From CAYINU01 sp964364855 (GTDB taxonomy: Bacteria > Margulisbacteria > Marinamargulisbacteria > CAYINU01), in NCBI GenBank assembly GCA_964364855.1, contig CAYINU010000022.1:1-22051 (forward strand): DNA of 22,051 bases. The letters are read 5' to 3'. Every line of letters begins with the position of its first letter. Positions within the stretch are counted from its first letter, which is position 1. This document shows positions 1 through 7,500 of this stretch, in pieces. The translations under genes were made by a program, and so were the position numbers. Under the pieces are notes generated by a model. The model worked only from the letters and a program-made list of their open reading frames with translations. It had not been told where the DNA came from and did not search any database.

Positions 1-1510
1 TGGCCGTTGGCGATGGTGTGCGTGGGAGTGGTGGGGGTAGAACTGGCGAGTGGGATGAATAGGCCGGAGGTTGCGTTGGATGGGGGATATATAACGGGGT
101 CTGGGTATCCGCGGTTGAGATCTGATGGCAAGTTAGAGTCGTATGTGTCTGCGTTGAATGAGTATTACCCGACGGGAGTGGCGTGGGGGAAGTCTTTTCT
201 TGAGCAGGCGCGGGAGAATTATAAGGGGTGGTTGGTGCAGGAGGACGATGCCAACAACGATGGCAAGAAGTATAAACATCTGGTAGAAAACGTTCCCGAC
301 TCTGAAGTTCCCACAAAATTCATTTTAATCACGCACAGCATGGGAAACATGGCGGCGCGGTTATATATCTACAGTAACGAACTAGCCGCCCAGGGAAAAT
401 ATTTCGACCAGGGATTTTACAAAGGGGATGTAGAGAAGGTGGTGATGGTGGCGGCGCCGTTGGAGGGAAGTGATTTGGGGGTGATAGCGCTGGCGTCACC
501 GATCGCGAAATGGGCAAAGGCGGGGAAGCGTGGGCAGGCGGCGGTAACGGGGATAGCTGGCGGAGTTTCAGTAACGGGGAACTATGCAGAAGCATTGGGA
601 CCGGCGGCGGAAGCGGTGGCAAAGGCACAGGAGCTGTGGAATATGCGAGGTCGGTTGGAGGGGCCGATATGGCAGGTGAATCCGTTGTGGTGGATGGTGG
701 AGCCTGTGGAGATGTCGGCGTTAATTGGGGAGTACAAGGGGGCTGAGGGGCAGAAGGATTTTTTGTATAAATATTATGGGATAGCGGCGGATGCGCGGAT
801 GTGGCATCAAGCGGCAATCGAATTGATGCCGACGGAGTTGGAAGCGAATCCGTATGGGATCCCGATGGGAAAAATCGGCACGGCAGGCCAATCGCAAATT
901 TTAAGAGATTTAAAGGCGATTCAGAAGACGCCTGATACGCAAGAGCCCCGATATGCGATTGTATATGGAGACGGACCTGGGACGATATCTTTGGTGAATA
1001 CGAGTATTTCGGCGGGCCTTCCTGGGTATGTAGAGGGGGCGGATTCGGCGAACGAGTTTCTGAGTAAAATTGAATTTAAACAGTTTGACTTCAAGCTACA
1101 ACTGCCGGGTGCAGATGGGATCAAAGGCATCACGTCAGCATCATCTAAAATGTCACTGATCACGAGCCAGCCGGGATTTTGGCAGTTGCCGAGCAGCACG
1201 TCACGGTTTATGAGTTTGGTGAATGGGAAACAGATGTTTAATGCGAGTTTCACGCAGAATGGGGATTTTGCGGTACCGGCGTGGTCTGCGCGTGGGGATG
1301 GTATTGGATATCTTACGGATGCGCCGCGGATCAAAAAGACATTTAAGTCGGATGGCTTCGACTCATTTTTAAATAACACGGCGCTACCGGAAGTAGCGGC
1401 TGTGGAAAGCCTTATCACCCTGTTTTATCTTCCGTTTCCCGGCAATTTTTTGTACGGTTGGGGATCATTTTCCCCGTATCTTCGACTGGCTGTAATCGCT
1501 CATTTTACAG
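1..1510 (+). other. Lipase-like alpha/beta-hydrolase domain in gene 1
   Basis: A beta strand (KFILI) leads directly into THSMGN, the layout of the nucleophile elbow in lipases, with Ser111 as predicted nucleophile. The usual first glycine of GxSxG is Thr here, a variation known in HSMG-type lipases. VVMVAAPLEGSDLG (145-158) matches the strand and TPHxGS-type loop that follows in lipases of the PGAP1/triacylglycerol-lipase kind. NGDFAVPAWS around Asp420 resembles the DGTVP-x-xS segment carrying the catalytic acid. The catalytic histidine is not assignable; His499 is one candidate. No HG oxyanion-hole motif is visible before Ser111, so it is either upstream of the window or absent. The family assignment rests on motifs only. 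Confidence 0.65.
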
Positions 1511-4500
1511 CTGAATTTACATCACGGTACAGTCGCGACATTGCACCGATGATGGACGCCCACGGCGAGATCATCGGCGCGCACGACGAGATCATCCAAG
1601 CGCTACTAGACACCCCCCGCATTGCATTAAAGGATAGCGAGTACGTCAAACGGGGCCAAAAAGAAGCGCAGCAAGGCCCGTGGAGCGGGATGTATGGGGT
1701 AACAGACAACGCGAAGGCGACGACGGTGTCGACGCTAAACAAAGGCAAGAAAGTCTTGCTACTACGCACGGAGGCGGCGGAAGTGGCCAGCGAGGGGACG
1801 GGGCCTGGTATCGACATTGAATTGACGGATGGGCGGAGGGGACAATTGAAGGTCTACCAGGTGTCATCGAAGGAAGTGTATGTGCGCGGGGTTATTCAAG
1901 ACCTAGTGCCGAAAAAGCTGAAAGAATTTTCATATAGCCTGAACTTTTCGGGGTGGACGGATGCGCGTGGGAAGGTGCAAGACGATGGGCGGTTTGAGTT
2001 GGGTCCGTTTGTGATGGCGGAGGGGCAGAATCTGATTGCGTTTCGGGCGGAAAATATGGCGGGGAAAAAAAGTAATGATGTGATCAAGGTGATCAAGTCT
2101 GGGTTGACGTTGCAACCGGTGTTGGATGGGATCTATCCGACGCCGGATGCGGTGGTGGCCTCGACGTCGTTTGTATTGCGTGTGCCATATCAGAATATGA
2201 AGTACAGCGACTCGGTGACGCACAATATTGTGGTGACGCGATTTGAGGTGGATGGGGTGGATCAGATCGGGCATTCTGAGTTTGTGCAGGAGATGGTGAC
2301 GCGGAACAACCTGCACCGGTTGGAGACGACCTTGCCGGTGCAGCTGGCCGATGGGGTGCATACGGTCAGCGCCTACGCCAAAGATGACTACAACACGGAA
2401 TCGGCGCTGCAATTTACGTTTGGGGTAGATACCGAGGCGCCGTCGGTGACGGTGACGGGGTCTGTGGCGTTTAATCCGGATCGGGGGCCGTTGTCTGTGG
2501 GGTATACGGTGGCGGATAACCTGGCGACGGTGTTGGATCCGGTGACGGTGAGGGTCTATCGAGATGGGGTTTCAACCCCGGTCTATACTCAGATCATCGG
2601 TAAAAAAACCCAGGGTTCATATACCTGGACGTGGAATGGGGCGTTGTCGGCGACGGGGAACCGGGTGGCGGATGGGGACTACACGATCGAGATGTCGGCC
2701 GTGGATGGGGCGGGGAATGTGGGGCGGATGGCGCAAACGCTGAAAGTGGATCGGGCGCCGCCCGTGGTGCTGGCGATGCACTCCCGCAAAGATACGTATG
2801 CCATGCCCGATACGACCTTGGATCTGGAGGTGCTCTTTGATGGCCCTGTTCATGGCCATGTGGTGATCGACCATCCGTCCCGCTCCGATTCGATTACCAT
2901 TCCCCTCATTCCGTCTGCGACGGCGACATCCGGTACGTTCAATGTGGCGGTGACCCAGACCTTGTCTGATTGGTTTACGGACGGGACATATACGGTGCGT
3001 TACGAGGTGAGAGACGATGCCGGCAATGCGGCAAGCCTCACCCAGACATTTGCGGTCAAACGCGTTCCGCCGGTGGTGGCGGCGTTTTCGGCGAGTCCGT
3101 TGTTTTTGTCTGCGCGGCAGCAGTACAAGACGACGGTGTCTGTGGCGATTGCGGACCCGGATTTGCCCAAAGCCCCTGTGGCCGAGATGCGGATATATCG
3201 GCAAGGGGAGACTGTGCCGTTGAGCACGCAGTTGGTGACACTGAAAAATCCGGGTACGACCGACTGGGCGTATGTGGCGGAGGGGCTGCCGAAGGGGAGT
3301 TATCACCTGGCAGTGACGGTCCAAGACAAGTTGGGGAATATGACCGTCCGGGGAATTGATTTTGTGAAAGACGGCGAGGCGCCGAAGGTGGTATATCCGC
3401 TGGCGAATAGTTTGGTGAGCGGGACGGTGGCGGTGCGGGGTGTGGTGCTGGATCCGGATGTGGGGAACCAGGCGATGGTGGATGGTTATGAGGTATTTTA
3501 TATATCCGGCGAGGTATCGATCCAAGGGGCGGCGGACTTGGTGGGGCTGAGCCGAGACGGACGTTTGGTGATCCCGCCGTGGCTCAAAGAGGGCAACACG
3601 GGGGAGGTGCGATCTGCCCAAACGCTGGCGTATTGGAATACGGCTGGGTTAAAGGATGGGAAATATACCTTGGTGTTGGCCGTGCGCGAAGGGCGATTGG
3701 GGTATACGGCGTGGACGACGGTGCCGGTGTTGGTGATCTCCGAGAAAGCCTTGCCTGCCCAGGACAGTACGGCCATGGGGCGATTGGTACCTGACCCCAT
3801 ACCGCCCGGGGTGGCGCTGGGAGAGGGCAAGGCTTTGTCGGTGGGATTTGAGGTACGAGGGGGGACGGCGAATGTGGCGGTGACGATCGTGAATCGGGGA
3901 ACGGAAAAGCCGGTGTTTAGTCAGCTGGTTCCGAATGTGGGGGGTCCGGATTATATCGGCAAGCCTGCCAGTCTGCCGCGCCAGCCGGGGTGTGTGGTGT
4001 ATCAGGATGAGACGGGGTTGTGGCATTTGGCGTTTGTGAGTGATGGGACGGCGGTGTCTCAGCAGGTGATGTTGATGGGGGACAGTGCGGAGGGATTTGC
4101 GGTGCTTTCGCAACACAACGTATCGGTATCGTCCACGGGGCCGCTGTTGATGGTGAACCATCGGGGTACGGCGGGGAGTTTGTCGTTTAAGCCATCGGCG
4201 AAGCAGTGGACGGTGCAGTACCTTCGAGAAGGGTTGGATCCGTTTCTGGCCGGGGGAGAGGTATTCGTCGGCGAACAGTTAAAACCCGCGGCGACGAATC
4301 CGATGGTGATTTCGGAACGGACTGGTGGGAAGCGGCGGTTGGCGTGGGACGGCCGTGTGGCCAACGGTGCGGGATGGGCAGACGGGGGTGCTTATGAGGT
4401 GCGGTTTACGGCGGAAGGGGCCACCGGAAGAGGCTATGCCCAGCAGGCGTTTCCGCTGACGGTTGAGACGCCGTTTGTGGTGACGGAAGTGGCCGGGGAA

Positions 4501-7500
4501 GCGCCGCCCCCTTTTATAGATCCGTATATCAAAAGCGAGGTATGGAGCTGGCGATTTACGGTGTCGAAAGCCACCGTGGCCCATGCGGTGGTACGAGCGG
4601 CGTCGGGAGAAACGGTGGCGGTGCTGTCGGATGGGGCGCTGTTGCAGCCGACGGCGTTGACGGCAGCGCATGACATCCGCTGGACTGGCACCCGAGGCAG
4701 TCAGACGCTACCGGAAGGACGTTATGAGGTGGTGGTCAGTCTGCGGCCCCGGGATGGTCAGGGTGCGACGGTAGAGAAAGTGTTTCCGGTGGCGTTACGA
4801 AGTTCAGGTGCGACACGTCTGGATGCGACGACGGTGCTGGCGCCACTCGGGACGGAAACGATGGTAAACGGAGAAAAGACGCGACTGGTGACGGGGGGTA
4901 ATTGGCTGGGGTGGGATGTGCAGGCGGAGGGGCGGCTATTTGCGCCGCTTAATTTTACTTACGAAGTGGGCGTCTCGAATGTGAAGCAGGTGGTGACGGC
5001 GTATCCGTATGTGCCGTATGTGTTTGTGGCGCATCGGTGGTATGACAACATAACGTTGTTGGTGGAATGGAGGGTGACAGCCACGATGCAGGACCGCCTC
5101 GAGTGGGTACGCAATGATGAGGGTTCTGTTGGCAACCCCTCCGGACCTCACTTCGCGCTTTGGAATAAGCCGCGGACCGAGGTGTTTGAGGGAGCAGAAA
5201 TGGTGACCCTAAACGCGGGTCAAACGGCATTCGAAATCCCGGGGGCCCTAGCGCTCATCAACCGCACGATCTTGGATGTCAACGGGAGCGAATTGAATCC
5301 CAACAACATTCCTCGTGCTGGTTTGGAAAAACTCACGCTGGGCATGCAGATCAAAACCCCGGATGGACGGCTCATTGAAAGCCTGACATGGGAAGTGCCC
5401 CGGGTCTTGCCCGAAGACTTTGATCAGGGCCGACTGCCCAAAGGCGATATCAGAGCCAAGGGAGCGTTTGCGGTTGCGGGGGGTGTCACGGTTAGGGCGC
5501 CAAAAAAAGAATGGCAAACTCTGTTGGACGACTACCGGTACGGCGGAAGCGTTCGCACCGCCATTCGTTCCGAGGTCCAAGCCAGCCAGTTCAAAATTCG
5601 ATTGTCATTGGAAGAAGATTTCCGGTATTCCAGATTGAACAACCGCTACTTCCCCGCCTTTGGGTATGTGAATGCCCGGGACCCGGCGTTGCGGCTGGAT
5701 TTTGCGCCATACATGACGGATCCGGCGGTGCTGGGATTCCCGGCGACGGGATATTTTGAGTCGGCATATGATGTGTATGCAGAGCTAGAGCAGATTTACA
5801 AGGACAAGAGTCGGAATTGGTCGCAAAAGATCAACAGTTTGGTGGCGGAGCTTTCTCGGATAAAAGGTCAGTCCATGACGGTTGAGACGGCGTTGGGACA
5901 GCCGGCGGAGACGTATTTGTCTGGCGAGCATTTTGAGTTGATTCCGGTGAATCTGGACAATACGAACAGCAGCGGATGGTATACGATTTTGCCACCGATT
6001 CGGCCGTTGTCGGGTGCGGAGATTGCAAAAGGGCTTAGATATGAGATCAAGACCGACAAGCGGGGGACGGTGCTGGTGGGTTGGCCGGGATCTGCCATCC
6101 GGGCGGAGGTGTTAGGGATGAATCTGAAGAACCGCAAGGTTGCGCAAGACACCAATTATCTGATCAACGACAAGGCGAGGATCGACACGCTGAGATTGGG
6201 GACGATATCGGATGGGAGTGTGTTGGATTTTGGGACGGCGCCGTTGATGTTAATCGATGAGTCCGAGCTAACGGACGGGCCCACGCAATTTCGTATGGTG
6301 GGAGACCTTGCATTTGAGAGGGGGAAGAGTCGGTACACGTTTGAGAATATGGCGGTGGTGGTGGCGGATAAATTGGGTGCGGACAATATCATCCGATCGG
6401 GATTTGATGTGAGCATGACCCAGAATCCGCTGGCGACGGATCCGCCGGGATATGAGACTGCGATTCGGTTAAACTGGGCCAACGGGGCAGTGGCGGCAGA
6501 TGTGGATTGGGGACTGTGGGGCCGGCCGTGGACGTCTGCGTCTGATCCGATGTTGTGGGGGCAAGGCGGACGGTTGCAAGGAGAGGTGGTGGGTTTTTCG
6601 CCGGCTGCATTTCGGCAGAGTTTGGGTGGGGACAAGGTGGCCTATGTGAGTGGGTACCCCGGTTTGGGAACTCCTTCATTAGAGACAAGAGGGGTGGCGT
6701 CGATTGGGGCCCCCGCACCGAGCCGAGTTACTACGAGCGAGGCTGTGGGGAGTCGGAATCGACGACAGGACCCCGATGGAATCGTTCGGGTTAAAGAAGG
6801 GGTGGCGGAAGGTCCATTACATAGCTTGCTTTGGAAGCAAAACGGCCGATGGGTCCCCAATCCCCACGTGATCGTGGACCGCTGGACGGACCTGCATGTG
6901 GTGGATGTGCGCGGGGAACGGCATCCGGATGTGGTGGCCTTGCCTTCGCCGCGGGATACGTTGCAAAACGAGGGGTTTGAGTTACGGATGGGCAGGGTGA
7001 CCCAACCGAGCTCCTATGTGCCGATCTATGCGAATCGGACTGTAAATCCGGGGACCTATCGGCTCTGGTATAGACAGGGAGAGGCTTGGAAAGCCATCGA
7101 GGGGGTATCGGAAGAGCTGCAAAAAAGACGACCGGATTTGCTTGGGTTTTGGAATGTGTCTCGGTTAAACGGGACCTATGATTTGCGGGTGGACGATGTA
7201 GCGGCCAATCAGACCGGGATTGTGAGTGTGCAGATTGGGACGCGTGTGAGTGCTGGGGAAAGCGCGACGGTAGAGAGCCCGTATGGGCGGGTCAAACTGA
7301 ATTTTGCCAAAGGGTCGTTTGGCAAAGACACGTTGGTGACGGTGACGCCGGTGTCGCTTGCGGATGTGCATGTGAGCAATGTCCCCGATATCGCGGGGTT
7401 GGATTTTATGCCGATTGTGGAGGTGTTGCCCGAGGGTGCGGATTTTTCTCAGATGTCGTCAAAACCGGTGCTCATTTACCAATACACGAAAGAGGAAGTG

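Noticed and set aside
2617..3621. 334-codon open frame on the minus strand
   Set aside because: Antisense to clear Ig-like modules of gene 1, with His/Arg-rich composition and no start signal or domain.
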